A DNA stretch of 61,162 nt from an uncultured Helicobacter sp. (GTDB lineage Bacteria; Campylobacterota; Campylobacteria; Campylobacterales; Helicobacteraceae), in NCBI GenBank assembly GCA_944326445.1, contig CALVDZ010000012.1, forward strand, positions 1 through 61,162. Direction: 5' to 3'. Position numbers and translations under genes: made by a program. Below are positions 8,581 to 17,668 of the stretch, piece after piece. How positions within the stretch are numbered: position 1 is the stretch's first letter; each line of letters begins with the position of its first letter. The notes beneath the pieces were generated by a model that had not been told where the DNA came from, did not search any database, and saw only the letters and a program-made list of their open reading frames with translations.

Positions 8581-9105
8581 TTATGTGTTACTTGGTGTGG
8601 GCTTTGGCGGGGCTTTTATCACATTTGTGTGGCACACGAGATCATAGAATGTCTTGCGATCTTTGCGAAAATACGCGATACACACGCCTATGAGTGTCGC
8701 CATACTCACAATCCACAGCACATAGCGCAAAAACGCCACGACAAAAGGGACTTTGCCCTCACTATCCTCTGCTATGAGTTTTAATCCCACATAGCGATAG
8801 CCCGGTGTCTGCCCACTGCGCGAGATAAAAAGCGATAGGATAAGCCCAAAGCCCACCACGCACGCAAAAATCACGATTTGATTGTCCAAAAACGCCTGCC
8901 TAGAAGAGCCTAGCACGAAGTAGGCGAGATAGAGGATTGGCATATTTATCATAAACATATCGGTGATAAAGGCGACAACGCGCTCCCATAAGAAAAATGG
9001 CACTTTTGGCGCACTAAGCGATTTGGGCGTGGCGGAATGGGACGCGCTGGAATGGAGGGACTTGCGCTTTATGGTGCGCCATCGTGGCTTTGTGTGGTTT
9101 GGCAC
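8581..9105 (-). CDS. RDD family membrane protein
   Basis: 174 residues. After a Ser/basic N-terminus, an RDD domain carries WERVVAFITDMFMI, whose Arg and Asp correspond to the family's name, and then at least three membrane segments (PILYLAYFVLG, FACVVGFGLILSLFI, FVVAFLRYVLWIVSM). The later stretch RSGQTPGYRYVGLKLI is typical of RDD proteins. The family is of uncertain function, possibly transport or ion exchange. It lies between pyrE (3 bases) and the ArgO-like gene (10 bases) in the same operon, an order I recall in other Helicobacter genomes. Confidence 0.8.
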   Translation of the reverse strand: MPNHTKPRWRTIKRKSLHSSASHSATPKSLSAPKVPFFLWERVVAFITDMFMINMPILYLAYFVLGSSRQAFLDNQIVIFACVVGFGLILSLFISRSGQTPGYRYVGLKLIAEDSEGKVPFVVAFLRYVLWIVSMATLIGVCIAYFRKDRKTFYDLVCHTNVIKAPPKPTPSNT

Positions 9106-9108
9106 GAT

Positions 9109-9720
9109 TTAGTTTCCTCTGCTACCGGGCTTGATGGCGGGTAGCCTGCCCTCCTTGCACAATGGGCAATCCTGTGGGGCATACATCTCAAAGGCAAAAT
9201 CCTCTAGCGCAAAAAGCGGCAAAGACGGCGGTAGCTTAGCCTCTGCCTTGCGCGCTAGCTTGGAGCCCACTCTCTGGCAAAACCCACGATTTGCAAGCCC
9301 TGCAAACGCCACGATTTGCGCGCCTAGAGATTCTAAGCATTGCGCAGATTCTAGGGCCGAACCACCTGTGGTGATGATATCCTCACAGATGAGCACCTTC
9401 TCCCCCTTTTGCACCTCAAAGCCGCGGCGCAGAGTCATTTTGCCCTCCACGCGCTCGGTAAAGATAAAGCGCACTCCAAGTGCGCGTGCTAGCTCATATC
9501 CGGCTAAAATCCCCCCTAATGCCGGCGAGCACACACAATCAGGTTGTATGCCGTGCGCGGTAATCTGCTTTGCCAAAGCAGTGGCTAGCTCTTGGGCTAT
9601 GGCGGGATTTTCTAGCACTTTGGCTGATTGGAGATAAAAGGCGGAGTGGTTGCCGCTGCTGAGCAAAAAATGCCCCTCTAGGAGTGCCTTGGCGTTGGTG
9701 TAGTAGGCTTTGATATCCAT
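9109..9720 (-). CDS. pyrE: orotate phosphoribosyltransferase
   Basis: 203 residues. OPRTase transfers the phosphoribosyl group of PRPP to orotate to give OMP in pyrimidine synthesis. The PRPP-binding signature is KVLICEDIITTGGSALES (residues about 108-125), and YLQSAKVLENP near the N-terminus is typical of this class. A Pro- and Cys-containing tail (CPLCKEGRLPAIKPGSR) is as in other epsilonproteobacterial PyrE proteins. AAGGAGG lies just before ATG 9720. pyrD, a later acting partner of the same pathway, is at 25 kb. Confidence 0.94.
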   Translation of the reverse strand: MDIKAYYTNAKALLEGHFLLSSGNHSAFYLQSAKVLENPAIAQELATALAKQITAHGIQPDCVCSPALGGILAGYELARALGVRFIFTERVEGKMTLRRGFEVQKGEKVLICEDIITTGGSALESAQCLESLGAQIVAFAGLANRGFCQRVGSKLARKAEAKLPPSLPLFALEDFAFEMYAPQDCPLCKEGRLPAIKPGSRGN

Positions 9721-9729
9721 AAATCCTCC

Positions 9730-10425
9730 TTAAAAACGCAGGGAATACTGCACAAAATTCATCGTAGGTCCATACTCAAGGCTATACTCGAGTATATCAA
9801 GCCCTATAAAAAGCTCATTAGCCTTGTAGCTAAACACAGGTCCAAAGCCGATAGTGGGGAGAAAGCCGACTTTTTTCTTGCGCGTTAGCTCGGGATTGAC
9901 AAGGCTTGAGGTGCGTGCCAAGTCATTAACCCCAAAGCTCACAAGGCGGACTTTGAATCCAAAGTAGGGATTGACATACGCGCGGTATTCTGCCGAAACC
10001 CCCATACGATAGATTTGGAACAAATCGGGCTTGCTCGCATCGAGATTAAAATCCGTACTGAAGTTGTTAGCAAAGCGATCAAAAAATACAAACACGCGCA
10101 GGGAATTGTCCTTTTGCACCACAAAGTTGTAGCCTGCCTCCGCGCCCACGATGTAGCCAAATCCGCTATTTGGACTATACACGCCGCCTATGTTGATCCC
10201 TACATAGAATTTAGATCGTGGATCTTTGGGTTTTTTGGGCTCGGGGATGCCAGCGGCTTTGTTGAGGAGGGTTTGGTGGGTTTTTTGGACTTCTTCTAGA
10301 ATCTCTTCATGGGGCTTGAGATCGTTTTCATAACGAATCTCTGTGCGTCTCTCGCCTAGCGCAACACTAGGGAGGCTCACGCATACGCACCACAACAAGG
10401 CTAGGGCTCTTAGTCTCAAACACAA
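9730..10425 (-). CDS. outer-membrane beta-barrel protein, Helicobacter OMP-like
   Basis: 231 residues. The N-terminus has a signal peptide (RLRALALLWCVCVSLPSVALG, cleavage near residue 25). Then come alternating amphipathic strands such as SKFYVGINIGGVYS, GYIVGAEAGYNF and LFIGLDILEYSLEY, ending in Phe (VQYSLRF), the usual BamA recognition end for outer-membrane barrels. It resembles the small outer-membrane protein families of Helicobacter; I cannot name the subfamily. It heads a seven-gene minus-strand run down to pseB, nine bases before pyrE, and is probably transcribed from the -10 box at 10457-10462. Confidence 0.75.
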   Translation of the reverse strand: MCLRLRALALLWCVCVSLPSVALGERRTEIRYENDLKPHEEILEEVQKTHQTLLNKAAGIPEPKKPKDPRSKFYVGINIGGVYSPNSGFGYIVGAEAGYNFVVQKDNSLRVFVFFDRFANNFSTDFNLDASKPDLFQIYRMGVSAEYRAYVNPYFGFKVRLVSFGVNDLARTSSLVNPELTRKKKVGFLPTIGFGPVFSYKANELFIGLDILEYSLEYGPTMNFVQYSLRF

Positions 10426-10456
10426 TCCTTCAGAATCTAAGTAATCTGTGGGTGCT

Positions 10457-10462
10457 ATTGTA
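10457..10462 (-). promoter_or_regulatory. -10 box, leftward operon OMP-pyrE-...-pseB
   Basis: On the minus strand this reads TGCTACAAT, an extended -10 element, 32 bases before ATG 10425. It is the only clear promoter ahead of the seven closely packed minus-strand genes. Confidence 0.6.
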
Positions 10463-10473
10463 GCAATTTCTGC

Positions 10474-10479
10474 TATACT
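10474..10479 (+). promoter_or_regulatory. -10 box of the DUF2147 gene
   Basis: TGCTATACT, an extended -10 element, 34 bases before ATG 10513. It is back to back with the leftward promoter at 10457-10462. Confidence 0.6.
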
Positions 10480-10512
10480 TTAGCTTAAAATAAGTATTCC
10501 TTAAGGATTGTG

Positions 10513-11019
10513 ATGAAAAGAGTGCGCTGCCTCATCGTGATTGTTGGCGTGGTGTGGCTAGGACTTTGCTATGGAGCGGAGAATCTAGCGGGGTTTTATA
10601 AGACACACATAGGCTCAGATGGGCGTCAGTCTATCGTGGAGTTTTTCTCTCATAATGGCAAATATTATGCCTATGGATTTGCCAATGTCGATGGGAGTGC
10701 TGCCAAAAAAGATAGCAACAACAAAAATCCCAAATTGCGCGAGCGATACGATAGGGGCACGATATTTGTCTATGGGCTAGAGGGCGAGGGGGGCGAGTAT
10801 GGAGGCGGGAGGGTGTATAACTTCCGCACGGGCGAGGTGTATCACGCCAAGGTGCGCGTGCAGGGCGATACGCTCATCTTGCGCGGCAGTGTGGATAGTG
10901 CGGGGATCGTGGGCGTGAGTAAGGCTTGGATACGACTAAGCGAGCAGGAAGTGCGCCCATATCTGCACCTAAAGCCACCGATGGCAGAAGTGCTCCAAAG
11001 CCTTGGGGATTGGGAGTAG
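10513..11019 (+). CDS. DUF2147 family exported protein
   Basis: 168 residues. The signal peptide is CLIVIVGVVWLGLCYGA, with cleavage before ENLAG. The mature part starts with GFYKT, has IVEFFSHNGKYYAYGFA, and later LILRGSVD and KAWIRL, the ordinary layout of DUF2147 proteins (a beta-rich lipocalin-like periplasmic fold of unknown function). ATG 10513 is preferred to GTG 10510 because TAAGGA (10502-10507) is then five bases away. It is transcribed singly from 10474. The role is unknown; in other bacteria such genes respond to envelope stress, but nothing here tests that. Confidence 0.75.
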   Translation: MKRVRCLIVIVGVVWLGLCYGAENLAGFYKTHIGSDGRQSIVEFFSHNGKYYAYGFANVDGSAAKKDSNNKNPKLRERYDRGTIFVYGLEGEGGEYGGGRVYNFRTGEVYHAKVRVQGDTLILRGSVDSAGIVGVSKAWIRLSEQEVRPYLHLKPPMAEVLQSLGDWE

Positions 11020-11072
11020 ATTCACCATTGCTTTTTAAGCGCAATCTTACACACAAACGCCACAGGCTTTGC

Positions 11073-11078
11073 TATAAT
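11073..11078 (+). promoter_or_regulatory. -10 box of the 11108 gene
   Basis: TTTGCTATAAT, an extended -10 element, 30 bases before ATG 11108. AAAGGA at 11097-11102 is the ribosome-binding site. Confidence 0.65.
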
Positions 11079-11107
11079 GCCTTTAGATACATTGAGAAAG
11101 GATAGTA

Positions 11108-11473
11108 ATGCGCAAAAGTCTCTTATCTTTCTTGTCCGTTGTTTTTGTCGTTTGTGCGGGGATTTGGGGGAGTTTGTGCGCGCGAGATTCTCACACGCAC
11201 CCGCCGCATTTCTACACCATAGAGCATTCCGCACCGCATAATCTCTCGCCTTATAATCTCTCACTTCCCCCCGCCACGCCATCACGAGATGATGAGCTGC
11301 AGCGGCATTTAGAGAGCTTTAGTGCTGCACGGAGCGAGGAGGAGGCGCTAGGGCTCGCCGGTGCGCACAAAAAACGCCAGCATATGCAGGACTATGCGGA
11401 TTATATCTCTAAGCCACCGATTTTTTATAATCGTGGGATACTCCAATCGCGTGAGCGACCAGAGCTGCCATAG
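11108..11473 (+). CDS. small exported hypothetical protein
   Basis: 121 residues. An N-terminal signal peptide is clear (LLSFLSVVFVVCAGIWGSLC, cleavage near ARDSH). The short mature part is rich in His, Pro and Ser (HTHPPHFYTIEHSAPHN), followed by an acidic helix (RSEEEALGLAGAHKKRQHMQDYADYI) and a Tyr/Pro end (KPPIFYNRGILQ). No domain is recognised. It has a good promoter and ribosome-binding site and stands alone, so it is probably real. The His-rich start could bind metal, but that is only a guess from composition. Confidence 0.55.
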   Translation: MRKSLLSFLSVVFVVCAGIWGSLCARDSHTHPPHFYTIEHSAPHNLSPYNLSLPPATPSRDDELQRHLESFSAARSEEEALGLAGAHKKRQHMQDYADYISKPPIFYNRGILQSRERPELP

Positions 11474-11730
11474 TGTTGTGTTTGGCACACCTGCGCTTAG
11501 GGCTTTTGGGGGCTTTTAGAGGTAGCGCGTGGGCGTGAGTGTCTCTTAGATTTTGGGATTTTCTTGCTTTGCTTTTGCGCTTCACACAACGCCAAATCTT
11601 GGCTTGGTATCTCTGTGACTTGTTTTTAGTCTCTTACACAAACTCCCTCTAGATTCTAAAACCTCTGTGAGATTTTCTGCGATTCCCCGCACATTTTAGA
11701 ATCTAGGCGTAAATCTACTAGGAACACATC
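11474..11730. other. 257-base spacer before the autotransporter
   Basis: No gene is seen. It holds T-rich stretches and the words AGATTCT and AGAATCT near its right end, a composition like the other spacers. The autotransporter promoter should be here, but I see no convincing -10 box. Confidence 0.4.
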
Positions 11731-14700
11731 TTGCTTAGTCCCAAAAAGTTTCGCAAAAGAAGGGATTCTATGGGCAAAAAAAGGGTTTTGGTAAGCATCG
11801 CACTAAGCAGTGTGTTAGCGGCATACGATTTTGACCCTGATAAGTTTCAAACCACGGCTTGGAGCGAGTTTGAGCAGCAAACCACAAATACGCCCTTTTA
11901 TGTATGGGAAAACCAAAACACCGCCAATCCCCCGGGCGTGGGCGTGGGATTTAGGTTTAGTGGCAATAATATCTATTTTTTTAAAGACAACACGCATATA
12001 AACACCAACAATATCAACGATATTTGGATTATCGGCGCGAGCGGCAGTCGATATATCTTGCTAGATTTTACGGACAATACCCTGCCCTACGACAAAATCG
12101 GGCTACATTTTCGCGGTGGCAGCACCACCACAGGGGACAATCACTATGTCTTGCTAAACACCCGCTACACAGGGGAAAATGGCAATATCATGCGGGGCAT
12201 TAACTTTGATCCTCGCACTGCTTATGGGAAAATGCTCCTCTCCATCATCGGCTATGATACCAACACACAAGGCCCTTGTAATGCCAACACTAGCGGTGGT
12301 TGCGCGCCCATAAGTGCTAGATCGCTCTTTGTCTTTCGTGGCACAGATGTCAATGACAATATCCTGCAGCGCTACTATAGCCACGATTTTGTCTTTGGCA
12401 CGCCGATGGCGGGCGAGGATTTTGGCGTGGCGGTGGGGAGCGCGCAGTTTAAGGGCGACAAAATCGACTTTAGCGGTGGTTTTTGGGATAGCAATGGCGA
12501 AAACGCCGCTAATGGCACTACGCAAGCCAATCCCTACACCCAAAGCCTCGTGTTTAATGGTGCAGATTCTATCACGCAAGATTCTATTGAGTTTCTTATC
12601 GGCAGTGGTGAAACCACGCTAGGGCTCTACAACCTAGGCACCAAATCCTTTAACTTCTCAAACCTCTCTACGAGTTCTAAATTGCACTTAGATTCTGTAG
12701 GGAGCTCCATTGCGGGAAACCTCCTCTATGGCGCAGATTCTAGCCTCAATCTCATTTTTGCTTCCTCCGCCCAAAGTCTCAATATCGCGCGAGAGGATGG
12801 CACCACCCAAGCCCTAAGCTCTCTTATTAGCACTTCTAGCTATCTAGGTGGCGTGCCAAATAGCGGGCAGGGTGGTGGCGCAAATGGTATCATCGGGATT
12901 GATGATAGCGCGCAAGTGAGCTTCATTGGTGCAAACTCACACCGCTTTGGCTACTCTACCACGCCACCCAGCGATAGCTTTCAGTTTATCGGCTCGGCAG
13001 ATTCTGCCACGCCTACGACTAACCGCGTGCTATTCCTAAACGCGGGGAATCTCAATGGCACGATCTTCTCTACCGCCGCGAGCTCTGCAGCCAACCCCGC
13101 GCCAAATCCCTTGTATTCTAAAATCAACTTCACCCTCTTTGGCACAAGTGTGACAAACCTCAATCTATCAGACTACCCCGCCTCGCAGCCAAGCCCTACC
13201 ACAGCCAACCACAACACCCTAAGCGCGGTATTTAGCTCCACTCCCACGCGCTGGAGCAGCACAGATACCAACCTCGCACCTCACTTCGCCTCTATGACTA
13301 TGCGCATCTCGCGCCTAAGCGGTAGCGTAAGCCTAAGCGACACCGCAAAGGTAAATCTTGTCTTTGATGGGGCAGGCACGCACGACTTTGGCGCGGGCAC
13401 GGGCGGCGCGAGGATCACGGGGGGCAGTGCAGATTCTCAAATCATCTTTAACAACGCCAATGGCAACGCCGCTGGCAATCTCAACTACGAATCTATAAGC
13501 GGATTTAATGGCAAAATCCTCGTGCTCAACTCGAGCCTTACGAGCTCTAGCCCCTCGCTCTTGCGCAGTGTCTTGCGCGCTGCAAGTCCCATTGCAAGTC
13601 CTACCACAAGGGCAGGCTTAGCGTCAGGCTCATTTAGTGGTTACACACATATTTTTAATGGCTATGGCGCGAGTGTCGCGACTTCTGCCTCCGCACAGGG
13701 GCAAAGCGCGATAAACCAAGTCCTAGGCGGTTTTAACAACGCAAGCGGAGGGTTGGCAAACTATAGCGTGAGCGATCTGCGTGCTAGCACGAGCCTAGGC
13801 GTCAGCGTCTCTAGCAGTGCGCAAAACACAAACTTTGTCTTTGTAGGCACTAGCGCGCTAGGCAGTGGTGTGGATCTCTCGCAAGCAAATAATAGCGTGC
13901 GTTACACCTTTATCGACTTTGGGGGGTTTGATTTAGAAAACAGCACCACCAAATACGGCAACGCGACTATCTCGCTCGCGGGCAATAGCTGGGCACAAAA
14001 CAATATCAGCGTGGCTTACACCGGCACGCTCGATGTCTCAAGTCGCAATCAGCACGCCCCCCAAAGCTTTTATGGCAACCACCTCTATGGCAACACAAAA
14101 AAAGATGTGGTGCTAGACTTTGGCGGGGATTTGGCGGGGAGCTCATCGGGCTCATCGTCTATCCACAAGGGCTATATTACCGGTGGCACAAGTGATAGCA
14201 CCTATATTTTTAGTAATATCGGGGGCACACTAGAGCTTGATAAGACAGGAACTCCCGAAGATGGATACTCAAGTGTTATTAATGGCTTGCCCGGTGTATC
14301 AACAAATGTAGATTCTACCAATGCCTCAAACCTCCAAAAACAGCTTATCCTCAATGGGATTAATTTCTATGTCTCTACCAATGGGGGCACAAATGGGGGT
14401 GCGGGCTGCACAAATGGCACAGGCGGCACAAATAGCACTTGCGCGACAATCGGTTTTAGGGATACCAATATTAAAGGAGAGTTAAAAGACGATAAGTTTG
14501 GCATCGATGCGGTGTTCAACACTAGTGGCAATATGGTAGAAAACACCTACACTGACGCTAGTGGCAACAAAATGCATATTATAGAATCTGGTAGCGCGAG
14601 GTCCTCAACTTTTGAAGGCAGCATTAGTGGGGCTTCTAAAAAGCGTATCACTTTTATCGGGGTGGATTCCTTTGTGCGCGATTATGCTAATTCTACCAAG

Positions 14701-17076
14701 CAGGGGCTCACTATCAGCGGGGGCACGATAGATTCACAATACAACTTTTATAGCGTGGGGGAATTCACCCAAGATATGGTGGATAAGATCATCAATGGCG
14801 GCAGTGGCACAGGTGGCAGCACAGGCGCGCAAAATAGCGTCGCAAAGGGGAGCTTTAGCTTTGATGGGAGCACCACGATTTTTGCCAATATCATCAAAGA
14901 CGCTAGCACATCGGGCACAGGCAACAACGGGGCAAAAGACACAGAATCTATCAATATCGGAGTAAATACCGCCGCTAGCACGCTCTCAAGCTTCACACAA
15001 GGCGTGCTTATGCGAGGCACGCTCGGAGGCACTATCACCAAAAATGCCGCGTTTGCCTCTGGCTCTTCTGTCATCATCAATGGAGGTAACTCTAGCTCGG
15101 TGTATGATTTCTCACTCTCGGGAGCTAATGGCGGCGCGCTCGTGGTGGTAAAGCTTGACTTTAAAGATTCTAAACGCGTAACCGATGGCACGATAGCTAC
15201 AGGCACCAACGGGAATGGCACTCTCCATGGCACGATTAAAGGCTTAGATGGGCTCACAAGCATCGCTGGGACTTTGAGCAATACGATAATCGGCGCAGAT
15301 TCTGCAAATGCCGCCACGGCTAATCAAGTGCGCTTTAGCGGCAGTCTCACAGGCGTGGGCGGGCATTGGTTTGTCACAGAATCTAGCACGATAGATTCAC
15401 TCATCATAGAAAACGACTCCACCCTCCTAAACAGCGCCAATATCCGAGCCGGCACACACAACAACGCCCTAGCGATAGTCGATCTTAGCACATATGATTG
15501 GGTGGGGCGCTGCCACGATGGCACGAGCACCTGCAACGCCACACAATCAGGGCAAAATGGGCAGCAAAATGGCGAGTATGACTACTATGAGCTAGTTAGT
15601 CGCGATTTGGGCGCGGGCTTTAGCAAAAAAACGCTCACTATCGGCACCACCACGGGCACCACGAGCAATGCAGGCACAAACAACCCCCCCACGCATTTTT
15701 CCTCAAACAACGGCGTCTTTAAGCTAGGGCTAAATCTCGCTGCCACAGGGGACAAAGCCGATGAGGTGATTATCAATCTCACTCAAAACCAAAACACACA
15801 GGGCGTGGGTAGCAGTAGGATTCAGCTTATCCAAAGTGCGAGCACCGCGCAGAGCTACCAATACACAAGTGGCGATAAAATCTATGTGGCGAGCCTCACG
15901 CTCCCAAATGGAAGTGGCTTTGATACCAACACATTCCTAGCAGAGGATCAATACCTAGGGCTAGGGATTTTCCGCACAGAATTAAGAGCCGATCGGGAGA
16001 ATAATAGCAACACGATGAAGTGGTATTTGGATTCTATCCAAGTCATAGACATCGATAGTGCCACGCTCCAAAATGAAGTGATAAATCCGCTTGAGGGCGC
16101 GCTGCTCACGCCCTATCTCAATCTCTACACCGAAACCAACAATATGGCAAAGCGTATGGGCGAGCTGCGCGGGGCAAACGACGCAAGCGGCGCGTGGGTG
16201 AAGATTATCAAAGGCGCACTCTCTGGGACTAATGGCTACTATGCGCACAATATGGGCGTGCAAGGGGGCTTTGACAAGCGCACCGATCTGGGTGGCGCGC
16301 GCGTGTATTGGGGCGTGGTGGGGAGCTTTATGAACGCGTGGGGCAACAACTATGGGCTAAACCTCCAATCTAGTAGCTTCTCACTTGGATTCTATCGCTC
16401 CGCGCTTTTTGCCAATAGCAGTTACCTAGATATCGTGGGCAAATACATCTACTCCCAAAACACCTACGCCACCTCGACTGCAAGCTTTGGGGGCAGAGAC
16501 ACAAGCGGCGTGAGCTCAGCGTATGTGAGCGCGGAGTATGGTATGCGCTTTGGGATCAAATCCGCTCGGGGCTTGTATCTCCAGCCTCAAGCCGAGATTA
16601 TCGCGGGGACTATCGGCGGACAGAATCTGCGCTTTGAAAATTCCCTCGTGGCACTTAGCGTGGATTCTAAGGCGTCCTTTGCGTTTATCGGGCGTGTGGG
16701 CGCGGATATGCTCTCAAACTTTAGATTTGGGAATAGTGGGGGATTTTGGCGTGTGGGTGCGAGCTTGGTGCAGGATTTTACCAACCGAGGCGTGATGGAT
16801 ATCGATGACAATGTCCAAACCACCTCGGCGCGCTCGCACACGATTAAGGGGGATTTTCGCGTGCTCTTAAGCGCGGGGCTAGATATGCGCATATCACGGA
16901 ACTCGAGAGTGTATTTTGAGGTGGATAGGAGCTTTTTTGGCAATTACAATCTCGCTTATACCATCTCTGCGGGATTGCGTTATAACTTCGGTGTGAGCGC
17001 GCCTAGGCAGGCTCCGCAGAGTTATCCGAACTTCTATGAGAAGCAGTATCTTGATTCGTATTCTACGAGGTATTAG
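11731..17076 (+). CDS. giant autotransporter (type Va), adhesin or toxin-like
   Basis: 1781 residues. A signal peptide (RVLVSIALSSVLAA) follows either TTG 11731 (AGGA eight bases upstream) or ATG 11770 (GAAGGGA five bases upstream); the second gives a normal-length signal. A passenger of about 1,450 residues rich in Gly, Ser, Asn and Thr, with repeating short beta motifs (GNLNY, TGGTS, GTLSNT), probably forms a beta-helix. From about 1490 a translocator barrel is visible (GAWVKIIKGALSG, GGFDKRTDLGGARVYWG). The end is STRY, not the usual Phe. Passenger Cys occur as close pairs (CNANTSGGC, CTNGTGGTNSTC, CHDGTSTC). It is related in layout to the VacA-type autotransporters of Helicobacter but I see no VacA toxin motif. 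Confidence 0.85.
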   Translation: MLSPKKFRKRRDSMGKKRVLVSIALSSVLAAYDFDPDKFQTTAWSEFEQQTTNTPFYVWENQNTANPPGVGVGFRFSGNNIYFFKDNTHINTNNINDIWIIGASGSRYILLDFTDNTLPYDKIGLHFRGGSTTTGDNHYVLLNTRYTGENGNIMRGINFDPRTAYGKMLLSIIGYDTNTQGPCNANTSGGCAPISARSLFVFRGTDVNDNILQRYYSHDFVFGTPMAGEDFGVAVGSAQFKGDKIDFSGGFWDSNGENAANGTTQANPYTQSLVFNGADSITQDSIEFLIGSGETTLGLYNLGTKSFNFSNLSTSSKLHLDSVGSSIAGNLLYGADSSLNLIFASSAQSLNIAREDGTTQALSSLISTSSYLGGVPNSGQGGGANGIIGIDDSAQVSFIGANSHRFGYSTTPPSDSFQFIGSADSATPTTNRVLFLNAGNLNGTIFSTAASSAANPAPNPLYSKINFTLFGTSVTNLNLSDYPASQPSPTTANHNTLSAVFSSTPTRWSSTDTNLAPHFASMTMRISRLSGSVSLSDTAKVNLVFDGAGTHDFGAGTGGARITGGSADSQIIFNNANGNAAGNLNYESISGFNGKILVLNSSLTSSSPSLLRSVLRAASPIASPTTRAGLASGSFSGYTHIFNGYGASVATSASAQGQSAINQVLGGFNNASGGLANYSVSDLRASTSLGVSVSSSAQNTNFVFVGTSALGSGVDLSQANNSVRYTFIDFGGFDLENSTTKYGNATISLAGNSWAQNNISVAYTGTLDVSSRNQHAPQSFYGNHLYGNTKKDVVLDFGGDLAGSSSGSSSIHKGYITGGTSDSTYIFSNIGGTLELDKTGTPEDGYSSVINGLPGVSTNVDSTNASNLQKQLILNGINFYVSTNGGTNGGAGCTNGTGGTNSTCATIGFRDTNIKGELKDDKFGIDAVFNTSGNMVENTYTDASGNKMHIIESGSARSSTFEGSISGASKKRITFIGVDSFVRDYANSTKQGLTISGGTIDSQYNFYSVGEFTQDMVDKIINGGSGTGGSTGAQNSVAKGSFSFDGSTTIFANIIKDASTSGTGNNGAKDTESINIGVNTAASTLSSFTQGVLMRGTLGGTITKNAAFASGSSVIINGGNSSSVYDFSLSGANGGALVVVKLDFKDSKRVTDGTIATGTNGNGTLHGTIKGLDGLTSIAGTLSNTIIGADSANAATANQVRFSGSLTGVGGHWFVTESSTIDSLIIENDSTLLNSANIRAGTHNNALAIVDLSTYDWVGRCHDGTSTCNATQSGQNGQQNGEYDYYELVSRDLGAGFSKKTLTIGTTTGTTSNAGTNNPPTHFSSNNGVFKLGLNLAATGDKADEVIINLTQNQNTQGVGSSRIQLIQSASTAQSYQYTSGDKIYVASLTLPNGSGFDTNTFLAEDQYLGLGIFRTELRADRENNSNTMKWYLDSIQVIDIDSATLQNEVINPLEGALLTPYLNLYTETNNMAKRMGELRGANDASGAWVKIIKGALSGTNGYYAHNMGVQGGFDKRTDLGGARVYWGVVGSFMNAWGNNYGLNLQSSSFSLGFYRSALFANSSYLDIVGKYIYSQNTYATSTASFGGRDTSGVSSAYVSAEYGMRFGIKSARGLYLQPQAEIIAGTIGGQNLRFENSLVALSVDSKASFAFIGRVGADMLSNFRFGNSGGFWRVGASLVQDFTNRGVMDIDDNVQTTSARSHTIKGDFRVLLSAGLDMRISRNSRVYFEVDRSFFGNYNLAYTISAGLRYNFGVSAPRQAPQSYPNFYEKQYLDSYSTRY

Positions 17077-17238
17077 ATTCTAGAATCTTGTTTAGGGCAT
17101 TGGGCTTTTCTAAAGAAACTTCGTTTTGGCGATAAATCGTTGATTCTGCGCTCGGATTTTCAGTCACTTACCTCTAGCAAGCTCCTTCAATCCTCGCTTG
17201 AAAACAACGATTTCTCATCCAAAATCTTAGAATGCCCG

Positions 17239-17330
17239 GGCAAGCCAAGCGCGGAATGTAGGGAAAATATAGAATCTTGTGTGGGTTTAGAATCTAATCT
17301 ATACAGAATCTCAAGCAGATTCAGAATCTA
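17239..17330 (+). repeat. dispersed repeat, partial copy D
   Basis: The segment around AAGCGCGGAATGTAGG followed by TAGAATCT matches the right-hand module of copies B (22725 onward) and C (minus strand). Its reading frame gives PSAECRENIES, against LSAECKENSES in B and PSAECRANTES in C. The hairpin half of the element is missing. Confidence 0.55.
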
Positions 17331-17360
17331 AGGAAAGATTAGATTCTAATTTTGATAATT

Positions 17361-17624
17361 TAGATTCTGAATCTATCAAGTTGGATTCTGTGAGTGTTTC
17401 AGAATCTATGCGGCTAGATTCTGTATTTGCTCTACATTCTGCGCTTGGATCTGCCTCGCCTTGTGTGGATTCTGTAAGGCTACCACTGCAAGCAAAAAAA
17501 TTAATCATTGCGGTGTGGCTGTGTAAGCTTTGAAAAATTTGGGGAAGGTTAGCGGACTTAGAGTCCGTGCCTTTCACAAATTTTTCAATCTTATTGCATT
17601 GCATACCCAAGGAGCCATTTTCCT
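17361..17624 (-). repeat. dispersed hairpin repeat, copy C
   Basis: Read on the minus strand it starts AGGAAAATGGCTCCTTGGGTA and ends in a block of about 47 bases identical to copy B (from GATTCTGAAACACTCAC to CAGAATCTA). Its centre differs from copies A and B but is again a strong dyad: GAAAAATTTG (17532-17541) pairs with CAAATTTTTC (17577-17586), with CGGACT-TAG-AGTCCG (17553-17567) inside. One frame stays open across it (ENGSLGMQC ... SGSLTEST ... SAECRANTES). Confidence 0.8.
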
Positions 17625-17668
17625 ACATACAAAGCCTAATGCTCTAAACACAAGATTCTAGACAAGCA

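Larger units (their letters stand above)
17077..17668. other. 592-base gene-free region with inverted repeat copies
   Basis: Lies between two converging genes. It starts with the perfect 14-base palindrome AGATTCTAGAATCT just after the autotransporter stop. It then holds a partial plus-strand copy of the dispersed repeat (about 17239-17330) and a full minus-strand copy (17361-17624), so the two copies point at each other. I count about ten AGATTCT/AGAATCT words in 370 bases. Short open frames here follow the repeat and are not called as genes. Confidence 0.6.

Noticed and set aside
15684..15690. C7 run in the autotransporter as another phase-variable tract
   Set aside because: Seven bases is short compared with the G9-G11 tracts, and the gene is in frame through it.
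11731..17076. Calling the autotransporter VacA
   Set aside because: Only the general layout and barrel are shared; no p33/p55-like toxin sequence recognised.
17550..17570. tRNA anticodon-arm-like hairpin CGGACT-TAG-AGTCCG
   Set aside because: No acceptor stem, D arm or TTCGA-type T loop can be found around it; it is the core dyad of repeat copy C.
17140..17610. Two short open frames (63 and 99 codons) in opposite directions
   Set aside because: They are formed by the dispersed repeat and AGATTCT-rich sequence; no promoter or ribosome-binding site fits. Recorded as repeat, not genes.
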